This document shows positions 1 to 11,158 of a stretch of 48,306 nt of DNA, one piece after another. The notes beneath the pieces were generated by a model, which searched no databases, was not told the origin of the DNA, and was given only the letters and a program-made list of their open reading frames with translations. The stretch's first letter is position 1. Each line of letters starts with the position of its first letter. Made by a program: the position numbers and the translations under genes. This DNA comes from Vogesella aquatica. GTDB taxonomy: Bacteria > Pseudomonadota > Gammaproteobacteria > Burkholderiales > Chromobacteriaceae. Where the stretch lies: assembly GCF_028548455.1 (NCBI RefSeq), contig NZ_JAQQLF010000029.1, forward strand, positions 1 to 48,306, written 5' to 3'.

Positions 1-81
1 TGGACCATGCCGATTCGGGATTGGAAGGCGGCGCTGACTCGCTTTACCATTCAGTTCGAGGAACGCATTCCACAGGCGTAA
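1..81 (+). CDS. IS256-family transposase, C-terminal end only
   Basis: Frame 1 is open from the window edge to a TAA at 79-81. It encodes WTMPIRDWKAALTRF and a short acidic tail, which resembles the C-terminus of IS256-family (DDE, Mutator-like) transposases. The rest of the gene lies outside the window. An inverted-repeat-like end follows immediately, so the element's right end is at about position 117, inserted into the methylase gene that follows. Confidence 0.75.
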   Translation, partial: WTMPIRDWKAALTRFTIQFEERIPQA

Positions 82-117
82 CCCAAACCCCGTTTACACA
101 AAAATTCGGACAGGCCC
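82..117 (+). repeat. right terminal inverted repeat region of the IS256-family element
   Basis: The stretch after the transposase stop contains GTTTACACAAAAATTCGGAC followed by AGGCCC. Read inward from the end this is GGGCCTGTCCGAATTTTTG, the style of terminus seen in IS256-family elements. The exact end is inferred to lie near 117, where the methylase reading frame resumes. The partner repeat and target duplication are outside the window. Confidence 0.6.
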
Positions 118-1041
118 GCCATTGGTCCTATCAGTTTAGCTGTCTGTAACCCACCATTTCTAGTGCCACGGTGGCGGAAAGACTATGGCCATATTCTAGA
201 AGACGCAGGATTTAGTGGATCACTCCCTGCGATCACGTCAACTGATGCAGCGGTCCTTTTCTTAGCACAAAATCTGAGATTCCTTAGCACAGGTGGCAAC
301 CTCGGCATCATCGTCCCAGACTCACTAGCCTGTGCAGAAAAGTATGTCGGCTTCCGCAAATCGCTGTTGCAGAACTATGATCTTGTACATGCAATCCGCC
401 TGCCACGTGGTTCGTTCCTTGGAACCGATGCCCTGGCCCATATTTTTGTAGTTAGCAAGAGACAACCTTCACGCCCTTTGATTCGCCTTTCATGTTTAGC
501 TACTGAGGGCGGACCTTTACGAACAATTGAAGTAGAACGCGACTTAGCCGTACAAAGACTCGACTATTCGTTCCATGCAGCAGAAGCGAATAGCACAGTT
601 ACAAGGTTGCGTTTAAAAGATGTAGTTATCAATATGCAGCGTGGTAGTTTTAATAGTGCAGAAGTACGTGCCTCACCATCTTTCATTTTGCACACCACAG
701 ATATTGGCGCTGACATGCGCGGCAATTGGATATCATTCGATAATAGTTCATTCAATCAAGATGCATTAGTCGGTAATGTCTTGATTGCTGAGCCTGGGGA
801 TCTTGTTATTGGACGTGTAGGGCGAAATGCAGCAGAAAAGATCATCGGAATTGCGAAGGGGCACGTCGCGCTCAGTGATTGTCTATTCCGATTACGAGTA
901 AAGCCAGAATACCGCGAACACGTCCTGCGTGTAATCGCATCCGATCATAGCAAGCGCTGGATAGAGATGCGATCCCACGGAGTGGCCGCCAGTCACATTA
1001 CCAAGCACGACCTTCTTAACTTGCCGCTGGATTACTCATGA
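118..1041 (+). pseudogene. 5'-truncated N6-adenine DNA methylase with fused target-recognition domain
   Basis: The open frame continues upstream of the first possible start (GTG at 163) right up to the IS end. At 148-159 it encodes NPPF, the catalytic motif IV of N6-adenine methyltransferases, so the gene was cut by the IS and the SAM-binding motif I is lost from this side. Next comes a typical N6_Mtase stretch (GGNLGIIVPDSL, then FRKSLL and IRLPRGSF). From about residue 160 of the visible part follows a region ending in SHITKHDLLNLPL, like the target-recognition half of HsdS. A fused methylase-specificity protein is therefore likely. It overlaps the next gene by ATGA. Base composition is AT-richer than the core genes. 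A GTG-started fragment would lack cofactor binding and is probably inactive. Confidence 0.75.
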
Positions 1042-2807
1042 CTGAACCAGAACTGATCATTGGAGCACCGTTATCTACCTCGGAGGAAGAGGAAGTCGCT
1101 CAGGTTTATGAACAGCGTGCAGATCATCTTGAGTTGAACACATTTGCTCAAAACACTGTTCTGACTAACGATACAGAAGAATGGATACGTGCTCTTACGG
1201 GAACAGGTGCAAAACTACTTGTTGGGCCTCGAGGATGCGGCAAGACACACCTAATGCGTTTTGCATTTTCCGAATGCCAAGACAATGTGGAGCACCCCTT
1301 GGCTATCTATACCAACCTGAATCGCTACTACCGTCTGGAGCCGTTACTACGTAAACGCCCAGATGCGATTCCGATGTTCTACACATGGGTTCTGTCCAAC
1401 ATATTCGTTGCCTTGCATGAAGCCTTAGGTGCTTTTGCCACACAACAAGGCGTGATCATCGACCGTGACAGCCTACTAGAACTCAACGTTGGAGATGTGC
1501 AAGACCTTATTGGGACGCTGGAACAGTCTCGCCGTCCTCTGAATAACACCGAAGATGAGCTTGCATCACGCCTGACCGTGGATCGTATCAAGGCTTTCTT
1601 CCTCCGCTCAGCTGATGCGCTATCACGTCGCCGGGTCGTCTTGCTTCTTGATGATGCTGCATTAACGCTCACTCCCGAGTATCTATCCCACTTCTTCGAC
1701 ATTTTCCGCGCACTTAAAGCTGCCCGCATAGCCCCTAAGGCATCCGTTTACCCTGGAACAACAGAATATGGCCCGAGTTTCCACGCGGCACATGAGGCTG
1801 ACTCGATATTCGTATGGAAGGCAGTTACTGACGGAAATTACTTGAATTTCATGGCCGACATTGGCAGAAAACGATGCCCTGACGCAGCCGATTTGCCTGA
1901 AGAGACTCGAACGTTGCTTGCTTATGCTGCCTTTGGTGTCCCGCGCTCGTTTATGTCCCTTGTACAAAATTATGTCAAAGGACGTAAATCATCATCACCT
2001 GCAACAGCCCAAAGCTTATTGAATCGAGTAATCGAAGACTTCTGTTCAGAAAAAATGAGAGAGTATTTGAGTCTACGGGAGAAGAAGCCGCAATTAGCCA
2101 CTATCATTTCTGTCGGTGCTATGTGTTTCAACAAGATTGTCTCTGACCTTGCAGAGGCAAACCAAGCACTGGCAGATGGGACCACCCGGCAAATTTATGT
2201 AGGTATCGCCGCAGAAGGAGTCGATAGAAAACCTTATGTTGAGCGAATGCTTCGCTTGCTTGAAGAAGTGGGAATGATCTACAAATTTCCGAGCGTATCC
2301 CATGGTGATAGGGAATACGTTCGATATGTACCTCATTTGGCGGCATTACAGAACCAGCGTGCATTCACTCGAAAGGGTGCATTCTCTCCCAAATTATCGG
2401 TCGAAATACTTCAACGTCCAGACGAAAAGCATGCTGTACGACGATCCATCTCAACATTGCTTGAAGCTGAAACTATTGACGGACTCGGGTTAGATCTACC
2501 GAACTGTCTCAACTGCCACACCAAGCGAGTTGAAGGAGCAAAATATTGCTTCCAATGTGGGGCAAAGTTAACAGACGAATCATCCTATGACCGTGTTATG
2601 CAGTCACTGCTAGCTGACGTGCCGGGTCTGACCGACTGGCAGCGCGAGAAGCTTAGCCAAGCTAGTTCGGTTCCTCAAACAATTGGTGAATTTCTCGCCC
2701 TACAAGACCGTGGCACAACCTTGCGGACCATTCCCCGGATCGGGAAAATTCGTGCCGCCACTGTTATTGGAGCAGTCGAAGCCTACTTGGAAGAATACCT
2801 TTCCTAA
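1038..2807 (+). CDS. AAA-type ATPase with C-terminal zinc ribbon and helix-hairpin-helix-like tail
   Basis: The product is 589 aa. Walker A is GPRGCGKT at residues 63-70. The Walker B-like strand RRVVLLLDDA lies around 198-207. Four cysteines at about 490, 493, 504 and 507 form a zinc ribbon (CLNC...CFQC). The last 60 residues contain IPRIGKIRAATVIGAVEAYL, which looks like a helix-hairpin-helix. The start is fixed by an ATGA overlap with the methylase, and the stop TAA abuts the ATG of the next gene, so the three are one translation-coupled operon. The likely role is an NTP-driven sensor or motor in a defence system, inferred from context. The family was not recognised more precisely. Codon use is AT-richer than the core, which suggests transfer. 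Confidence 0.8.
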   Translation: MTEPELIIGAPLSTSEEEEVAQVYEQRADHLELNTFAQNTVLTNDTEEWIRALTGTGAKLLVGPRGCGKTHLMRFAFSECQDNVEHPLAIYTNLNRYYRLEPLLRKRPDAIPMFYTWVLSNIFVALHEALGAFATQQGVIIDRDSLLELNVGDVQDLIGTLEQSRRPLNNTEDELASRLTVDRIKAFFLRSADALSRRRVVLLLDDAALTLTPEYLSHFFDIFRALKAARIAPKASVYPGTTEYGPSFHAAHEADSIFVWKAVTDGNYLNFMADIGRKRCPDAADLPEETRTLLAYAAFGVPRSFMSLVQNYVKGRKSSSPATAQSLLNRVIEDFCSEKMREYLSLREKKPQLATIISVGAMCFNKIVSDLAEANQALADGTTRQIYVGIAAEGVDRKPYVERMLRLLEEVGMIYKFPSVSHGDREYVRYVPHLAALQNQRAFTRKGAFSPKLSVEILQRPDEKHAVRRSISTLLEAETIDGLGLDLPNCLNCHTKRVEGAKYCFQCGAKLTDESSYDRVMQSLLADVPGLTDWQREKLSQASSVPQTIGEFLALQDRGTTLRTIPRIGKIRAATVIGAVEAYLEEYLS

Positions 2808-3734
2808 ATGACACCGATCGAAGAAACCCTCCTTGGTACTCTTACACCATCGGGTACTCCAATTACGTCCAAATTGGATACCACTGCGTGGTTCGATAGT
2901 ACTCACGTAGCGACTGAGCGTTCGCCTATTGATGAATTCGTAGATAACCTGTACGGCATCAATCGTCTCTACTTACAAGCCGAGAGTCGTGGCGAATATA
3001 AACCAATCTTAGGCTCACTAGTTTATCTCGGCATGGTATCCGCAGCTGAAAGTTATTTTCGTTGTCTTCTGCGCCGTTTGATTCTTGTCGATCCAGTTTG
3101 TAATAACAACGCTTCTAGCCGATCTCTGACGTATGGCGCAGCAGTTCACCACGAAGAAAGTTTATTACCTGAGGCCTTGTTCGAAGGAGTATCGATGGCT
3201 TCAACGAAGAATGTCGCTAGCGAGCTGAAAACGCTCTGCGGAGTAACTCAGATGACGAAAGATGGTGGTGTTCCATCACACCTTCATTTGCTCTTCGAAA
3301 ACTTTGAATCCATCTGTCAAATTCGCCATTGCGGCATTCACCGTTTTGGAAAGCTCGGAAGCCAACAGGCTTTGCGGCTCGGCATTAAGGCCCATAGCCC
3401 ATTGCTTGAAAAACCGCTTAAACTGAGCGTTGCTCATTTGCAAGATGTAGCCGAAGCACTCGAAGCTCTTATTCGAGGGGTTAATTCGCATTGCTTCGCC
3501 GATATAATTAAGCGAACTCACACCGCAGGGCCAGGTGGACGCGACAAAGTGCAAATGTACACAGAGGCATGGCAAATGGATTTTGCGGCTGATCGCGAGC
3601 GGTTTAATCTCTACTACGAGATATTTGCTGCGTCTGATGCCCCCCTAAAATCCGAGCCGATTGAGAATGTTTACTCTGCCTTTATGGCTTTCGTCAGACA
3701 ATATGATGCGAACTCAGGTTTGATAAGACGCTAA
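2808..3734 (+). CDS. HEPN-like protein, candidate effector of the ATPase-methylase operon
   Basis: The product is 308 aa, starting directly after the ATPase stop with zero spacing. No family was recognised over the whole length. It is predicted largely helical and carries QIRHCGIHRFG, where R173 and H178 make an Rx4H motif like the catalytic motif of HEPN ribonucleases, placed between helices as in that superfamily. HEPN proteins are common toxins or effectors in prokaryotic immunity; the role here is inferred from the motif and the operon. An alternative is a structural RiboL-PSP-HEPN or MAE_28990-like protein without nuclease activity. It is the last gene before the glmS terminator region. 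Confidence 0.6.
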   Translation: MTPIEETLLGTLTPSGTPITSKLDTTAWFDSTHVATERSPIDEFVDNLYGINRLYLQAESRGEYKPILGSLVYLGMVSAAESYFRCLLRRLILVDPVCNNNASSRSLTYGAAVHHEESLLPEALFEGVSMASTKNVASELKTLCGVTQMTKDGGVPSHLHLLFENFESICQIRHCGIHRFGKLGSQQALRLGIKAHSPLLEKPLKLSVAHLQDVAEALEALIRGVNSHCFADIIKRTHTAGPGGRDKVQMYTEAWQMDFAADRERFNLYYEIFAASDAPLKSEPIENVYSAFMAFVRQYDANSGLIRR

Positions 3735-4021
3735 AGGTGTGATTACAGCTACGAAGTAAGCATACTGCACAGCTGGTATTTTCCTGAGCTTTGCCCGTGC
3801 GAAAATCACGATATACTGCGGGGGACAAAGTTTTATAAAAAGCCGTACGGTCATAGGAATTGCAGACACCCGATTGACAACAATGTAGTCAGCATTACTA
3901 ATACATAGCTCATTATGTGCACTATAGTAGCTTTAAGCAATTGTGTCGCATATGCTTGTTTTGCCCGAGAAGTTGTTACAGCACAAACCTTCCCTTTTCA
4001 GCCTCCGTACACTTTCACTTC
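3735..4021. other. gene-free stretch between the accessory operon and glmS
   Basis: No ORF with convincing coding character is visible. The stretch is AT-rich compared with the core. It is followed by the glmS terminator hairpin and two tandem 20-bp repeats listed separately. No promoter, tRNA or recognisable transposon end could be assigned inside it. Confidence 0.5.
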
Positions 4022-4056
4022 TCAAAAACGTAGAGGGGGTCAACGGCCCCCTCTCT
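4022..4056 (-). terminator. factor-independent terminator downstream of glmS
   Basis: The 8-bp perfect stem AGAGGGGG (4032-4039) / CCCCCTCT (4047-4054) is followed on the minus strand by ACGTTTTT. It lies about 75 bp beyond the glmS stop codon. Confidence 0.75.
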
Positions 4057-4066
4057 TCACTCAGAC

Positions 4067-4106
4067 TCCGACGAACTTTATTCGGATCCGACAGACTTTA
4101 TTCGGC
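4067..4106. repeat. two abutting 20-bp direct repeats just downstream of glmS
   Basis: Unit 1 is 4067-4086 and unit 2 is 4087-4106. They match at 17 of 20 positions (TCCGAC..ACTTTATTCGG). Each unit is itself flanked by TCCGA and TCGGA. They sit 24-63 bp past the glmS stop, the place where Tn7-family elements insert. They could be transposase-binding repeats of a transposon end, but no TGT terminus or tns gene is visible. Confidence 0.5.
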
Positions 4107-4118
4107 GTAGTCACTGCC

Positions 4119-4129
4119 TGCGGCCAACC

Positions 4130-4130
<1 letters not shown>
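4119..4130 (+). repeat. exact copy of the TGCGGCCAACCT word
   Basis: A candidate uptake-sequence copy overlapping the glmS stop codon region. See the finding on this word. Confidence 0.6.
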
Positions 4131-5959
<1,829 letters not shown>

Positions 5960-5974
5960 ACACTTCTCCTTGAA

Positions 5975-6751
5975 TTATGAATGGCTAAAGGGCGCGCAGA
6001 TCAGCGTTACGCCTTTGGCCCGGATCGTCGCCCTGGCTTCGGGTGCCAGGGCGTCGTCGGTGATCAGGGTCTGGATGCGTGCCCACGGCAGCTCCAGGTT
6101 GGGAATACGGCGGCCGATCTTGTCGGACTCCACCATCACTACTACTTCGCGCGACACTTCAGCCATCACCCGCGACAGGCCCACCAGCTCGTTAAAGGTG
6201 GTGGTGCCGCGTGCCAGGTCGATGCCGTCGGCGCCGATGAACAGCTGGTCGAAATCATAAGAGCGCAGCACCTGCTCGGCAATCTGGCCCTGGAACGATT
6301 CGGAATGCGGGTCCCAGGTGCCGCCGGTCATCAGCAGCGTGGGTTCGTTTTCCAGCTCGCGCAGGCTGCCGGCCACGTTCAGCGAATTGGTCATCACGAT
6401 CAACCCGCGCTTGTTACCCAGCAAGGGGATGATGGCGCGCGTGGTGGTGCCGCTATCGATAATCACACGATTATGGTCGCGGATGCGCTCGGCGGCGGCG
6501 CGGGCAATGGCCAGCTTTCGTTCCGAAACTTTTACCGGGTCACTTTCGGCCACCATTTCGGTGGGTAGCGACACCGCACCACCGTAACGGCGCAGCAGCA
6601 AGCCACCGGTTTCCAGCAAGGCCAGGTCTTTCCGGATGGTAACTTCCGAAGTGGCAAAGCGCTGAGTGAGGTCTTCCACGCTCACCTCGCCCCGCTCTTG
6701 CACCAGGGCCACGATGGCGTGGCGACGCTGCTGGGTGTTACGTTTGGTCAT
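5975..6751 (-). CDS. DeoR-family transcriptional regulator of the glmS unit
   Basis: The product is 258 aa. The N-terminal DeoR winged helix-turn-helix (QQRRHAIVALVQERGEVSVEDL, then VTIRKDLALLE) and the C-terminal sugar-phosphate sensor domain (IIDSGTTTRAI; FIGADGID) are both clear. Proteins of this type next to glmS are generally thought to sense amino-sugar phosphates. Here it lies 15 bp upstream of glmS in the same direction and has an inverted repeat in front of its own start, which suggests autoregulation of a deoR-glmS operon. The effector is inferred, not visible. Confidence 0.88.
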   Translation of the reverse strand: MTKRNTQQRRHAIVALVQERGEVSVEDLTQRFATSEVTIRKDLALLETGGLLLRRYGGAVSLPTEMVAESDPVKVSERKLAIARAAAERIRDHNRVIIDSGTTTRAIIPLLGNKRGLIVMTNSLNVAGSLRELENEPTLLMTGGTWDPHSESFQGQIAEQVLRSYDFDQLFIGADGIDLARGTTTFNELVGLSRVMAEVSREVVVMVESDKIGRRIPNLELPWARIQTLITDDALAPEARATIRAKGVTLICAPFSHS

Positions 6752-6754
6752 TAA

Positions 6755-6786
6755 AATATTTCGGTTCGTAAGTTTTGCGAAATATT
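6755..6786. promoter_or_regulatory. inverted-repeat operator upstream of the DeoR-type gene
   Basis: AATATTTCG (6755-6763) and CGAAATATT (6778-6786) are perfect 9-bp inverted arms, 14 bp apart, just before the start codon of the DeoR-type gene (ATG at 6749-6751). The position fits an autoregulatory operator, and since glmS has no room for its own promoter it would control both genes. Confidence 0.55.
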
Positions 6787-6839
6787 AGCAGCAGGTATGC
6801 TCAATGACAAGTGAAGCATGCACTACTGCCAGCCCCATG

Positions 6840-6870
6840 AAAAACCGCCAGGGCAAGGGCCGCTGGCGGT
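6840..6870 (-). terminator. terminator downstream of glmU
   Basis: ACCGCCAG (6844-6851) pairs with CTGGCGGT (6863-6870) and is followed on the minus strand by TTTTTC. Confidence 0.75.
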
Positions 6871-6894
6871 GTGGGTTGGCTGCAACAAGGCCGC

Positions 6895-8259
6895 TTATTT
6901 CAGCTTTTGCGGGCGCTGCCAGCCTGCTACGGTGAGCTGTTTGGCACGGGCAACGGTGAGCTGGCCGGCGGGGGCGGTTTTGGTCAGCACGGAACCAGCG
7001 CCAATGGTGGCGCCCTCTTCCAGCGTCACCGGCGCCACCATCAGGGTGCCGGAGCCAACAAACACGTTATCGCCGATAACGGTCTTGAACTTGTTCACGC
7101 CATCGTAGTTGCAAGTGACCGAACCGGCGCCCACGTTGACCTTGCTACCGATCTGCGCATCGCCGATGTAGGTAAGGTGGTTCACCTTGGAGCCTTCGCC
7201 CACGGTGGCTTTCTTGATTTCGACAAAGTTGCCCACGTGTACGTGTGCGGCCAACTCGGCGCCCGGGCGCAGGCGGGCGTACGGCCCGATGCGGCAGGCC
7301 TCGCCCACGACGGCGTCTTCCAGGTGCGAGTACGGTGCAATACGCGTACCGGCGGCAATGCGCACGTTTTTCAGCACACAGTAGGCACCGATTTCGACAT
7401 TGTCACCCAGCGTTACCTGGCCTTCGAACACGCAGCCAACATCGATGCTGACGTCCATGCCGTGCTGCAGTTGGCCGCGGATATCGATACGCGCCGGGTC
7501 GGCCAGCATCACGCCAGCCGTCAGCAGCGCACGCGCCTGGTTTTGCTGCAGCTGGCGTTCCAGCTCGGCCAGCTGCACCTTGTTGTTGACACCGGCGGCT
7601 TCCCAGCCGGCAGCCACGGTGACACCCGGCACAGCGATGCCGTCGCGTACGGCCAGCTCGATCACGTCGGTAAGGTAGTACTCGCCCTGGGCGTTGCCAT
7701 TGCGCAGCTCGCCCAGCCAGCCTTCCAGTTTGTCGTTGGGTAGTACCATCATGCCGGTGTTGATTTCACGGATGGCTTTTTGCTCGGCGTTGCAGTCTTT
7801 GTCTTCGACAATAGCCACGATCTCGCCGGCCGCATTGCGTACGATGCGGCCGTAACCGCTGGCGTCGGCCAGTACGTCGGTGAGCAGGCTCATGCCATTT
7901 TGCGCGGCAGCCAACAGCTTTTGCAGGGTTTCTACCGTGGTGAGCGGTACGTCGCCGTACAGCACCAGGGTGCGGCCAACCTTGGGCAGCTGCGACAGCG
8001 CCATTTTCAGCGCGTGCCCGGTGCCCAGCTGTTCGGCCTGCAGTGCCCAGTCTACGTCTTCATCACGGATATGCTCGCGCACCTGGTCACCGCCGTGGCC
8101 GTACACCACTACCATTTTTGCCGGCTGCAGCTGGCGAGCGGTGCTGATGACGCGGGCCAGCATGGGTTGGCCGCCGATGGGGTGCAGTACCTTGGGCATG
8201 GCCGAATACATACGCTTGCCTTTGCCGGCAGCCAGAATGACAACGCTGAGAGATTCCAT
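6895..8259 (-). CDS. glmU: bifunctional UDP-N-acetylglucosamine pyrophosphorylase / glucosamine-1-phosphate acetyltransferase
   Basis: Catalyses the last two steps to UDP-GlcNAc: acetylation of glucosamine-1-phosphate and uridylyl transfer. The N-terminal pyrophosphorylase signature LAAGKGKRMYSAMPKVL is clear, and the C-terminal half is a left-handed beta-helix of hexapeptide repeats (IGPYARLRPGAEL; VNHLTYIGDA). About 454 aa from the ATG at 8259, which gives MESLSVVILAAGKG; the frame is open two codons further to a TTG. It lies between two terminators, so it is probably its own transcription unit, near glmS of the same pathway. Confidence 0.96.
   Translation of the reverse strand: MESLSVVILAAGKGKRMYSAMPKVLHPIGGQPMLARVISTARQLQPAKMVVVYGHGGDQVREHIRDEDVDWALQAEQLGTGHALKMALSQLPKVGRTLVLYGDVPLTTVETLQKLLAAAQNGMSLLTDVLADASGYGRIVRNAAGEIVAIVEDKDCNAEQKAIREINTGMMVLPNDKLEGWLGELRNGNAQGEYYLTDVIELAVRDGIAVPGVTVAAGWEAAGVNNKVQLAELERQLQQNQARALLTAGVMLADPARIDIRGQLQHGMDVSIDVGCVFEGQVTLGDNVEIGAYCVLKNVRIAAGTRIAPYSHLEDAVVGEACRIGPYARLRPGAELAAHVHVGNFVEIKKATVGEGSKVNHLTYIGDAQIGSKVNVGAGSVTCNYDGVNKFKTVIGDNVFVGSGTLMVAPVTLEEGATIGAGSVLTKTAPAGQLTVARAKQLTVAGWQRPQKLK
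7971..7982 (+). repeat. exact copy of the TGCGGCCAACCT word, inside glmU
   Basis: Candidate uptake-sequence copy within coding DNA. See the finding. Confidence 0.6.
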
Positions 8260-8319
8260 AATCAAAATGCCCGGAAATTCGTATTGGATAGACTGCTATT
8301 ATGCCCTAAAGCGGGCGTG

Positions 8320-8347
8320 AAAAAGGCTGCCACTTTCGTGGCAGCCT
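8320..8347 (-). terminator. terminator of the ATP synthase operon
   Basis: A perfect 10-bp stem AGGCTGCCAC / GTGGCAGCCT with loop TTTC, followed on the minus strand by a T run (TTTTTCACG). It lies 27 bp beyond the atpC stop. Confidence 0.85.
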
Positions 8348-8373
8348 GTAGCTTGCATCGCACTGTCGTGCGC

Positions 8374-8796
8374 TTAGTGCACGCGCTTGCGGAGGTATTC
8401 CAGCGCCTTGAGCTGGGCAATCGCTGCAGCCAGGGCTGCGTGGGCTTTTGCCGTGTCCAGGTCGTCGGAAGCGTGCTTGAGGGCATCCTCAGCGGCACGT
8501 TTGGCCTCGTTGGCGCGAGCTTCATCCAGATCCTCACCGCGGATCGCCGTATCAGCCAGAACGGTGATGTGGGTCGGTTGCACTTCCATCATGCCACCCG
8601 ACACCGCCACCAGTACCTCGTCCTTGGAACCTGGCACTGTCAAACGCAGTACACCAGGCTTGATACGGGTCAGAAGCGGCACGTGACGTGGGTAAACACC
8701 GATCTCGCCTTCCTGCGCCGGAGCCACGAGGAACTCCGCTTCGCCGGAATAGATGAGCTGTTCAGTGCTGACCACTTCCACATGCATCTTGGCCAT
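8374..8796 (-). CDS. atpC: F1Fo ATP synthase epsilon subunit
   Basis: The product is 140 aa, the normal length. It has the N-terminal beta sandwich (MHVEVVSTEQLIYSGEAEFL; GEIGVYPRHVPLLTRI) and the C-terminal helical hairpin. It is part of the F1 central stalk and modulates ATP hydrolysis. Last gene of the operon, 15 bp after atpD, with the Shine-Dalgarno sequence AAGGAGA. Confidence 0.95.
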   Translation of the reverse strand: MAKMHVEVVSTEQLIYSGEAEFLVAPAQEGEIGVYPRHVPLLTRIKPGVLRLTVPGSKDEVLVAVSGGMMEVQPTHITVLADTAIRGEDLDEARANEAKRAAEDALKHASDDLDTAKAHAALAAAIAQLKALEYLRKRVH

Positions 8797-8811
8797 GAGC
8801 CGTCTCCTTGA

Positions 8812-10215
<1,404 letters not shown>

Positions 10216-10248
10216 CTAACTCAATAAACTTTTACAGTCCTGCGACGG

Positions 10249-11115
10249 TTATACCGCAGCGGCACCAGACACGATTTCAGACAGTTCTTTGGTAATCGCT
10301 GCCTGACGCGACTTGTTGTACACAAGGCGCAGTTGCTTGATGGCATTACCGGCGTTATCTGTTGCGGCCTTCATCGCTACCATACGGGCAGCTTGTTCGG
10401 ACGCCATGTTTTCGGCCACAGCCTGATACACGACAGATTCCAGGTAACGCTTCACCAGGAACTCCATGACTTCCGGTGCACTTGGCTCGTACACGTAATC
10501 CCACGAGTGGGCGTGCTCGACAACCATGTGCTCTTCGGTCAGAGGCAGCAACTGTTCCAGCGCCGGCTCCTGTTTCATCGTATTGATGAAGCGGGAGTAC
10601 ACGATGTAAACCGCATCCAGTTCGCCTTCAGCGTACTGTTTCAACAGCACTGTAAGCGGGCCGATCAGTTTTTCCATCTTGGGCACATCGCCCAGATGAA
10701 CCGCACTTGCCACAACGTTCAGCTTGGCACGCTGGCAGGCTGCCAGGCCTTTCTGGCCCAGAGCGCAGGCTTGAATTTCAACGCCTTGCTCTTGCAGCGT
10801 GTTTACCTTGGCGTAGAAGCGCTTGAGAACGTTGGCGTTCAAGCCACCGCACAAGCCCTTGTCCGAGGTAACCACAATAATGCCTGCGCGCTTGATTTCG
10901 CTGCGACGGGCAAGCAGTGGGTGCTCCAGATCCGTATTGGCCGAAGCCAGGTGCGCCATAACAGCACGCACCTTCTCGGCGTAAGGACGGGCAGCGCGCA
11001 TACGCTCTTGCGTTTTGCGCATCTTGGAGGTCGACACCATTTGCATAGCGCGGGTGATCTTCTGCGTGTTTTGCACGCTTCGGATCTTGGTGAGAATCTC
11101 TTTACCGACTGCCAT
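10249..11115 (-). CDS. atpG: F1Fo ATP synthase gamma subunit
   Basis: The 288-aa central rotor shaft. The N-terminal helix [32 protein letters not shown] and the C-terminal helix with [13 protein letters not shown] are the family hallmarks. It forms the coiled coil inside alpha3beta3. It lies between atpA and atpD. Confidence 0.96.
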   Translation of the reverse strand: MAVGKEILTKIRSVQNTQKITRAMQMVSTSKMRKTQERMRAARPYAEKVRAVMAHLASANTDLEHPLLARRSEIKRAGIIVVTSDKGLCGGLNANVLKRFYAKVNTLQEQGVEIQACALGQKGLAACQRAKLNVVASAVHLGDVPKMEKLIGPLTVLLKQYAEGELDAVYIVYSRFINTMKQEPALEQLLPLTEEHMVVEHAHSWDYVYEPSAPEVMEFLVKRYLESVVYQAVAENMASEQAARMVAMKAATDNAGNAIKQLRLVYNKSRQAAITKELSEIVSGAAAV

Positions 11116-11158
11116 ATCCTGAACCTTTCTTTAACTCGAGGTATCCGAAAGACCCAGA

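Noticed and set aside
3735-4129. Definite Tn7 right end
   Set aside because: Repeats and location are suggestive, but no TGT/ACA terminus or tns gene is visible, so it is reported only as a possibility.
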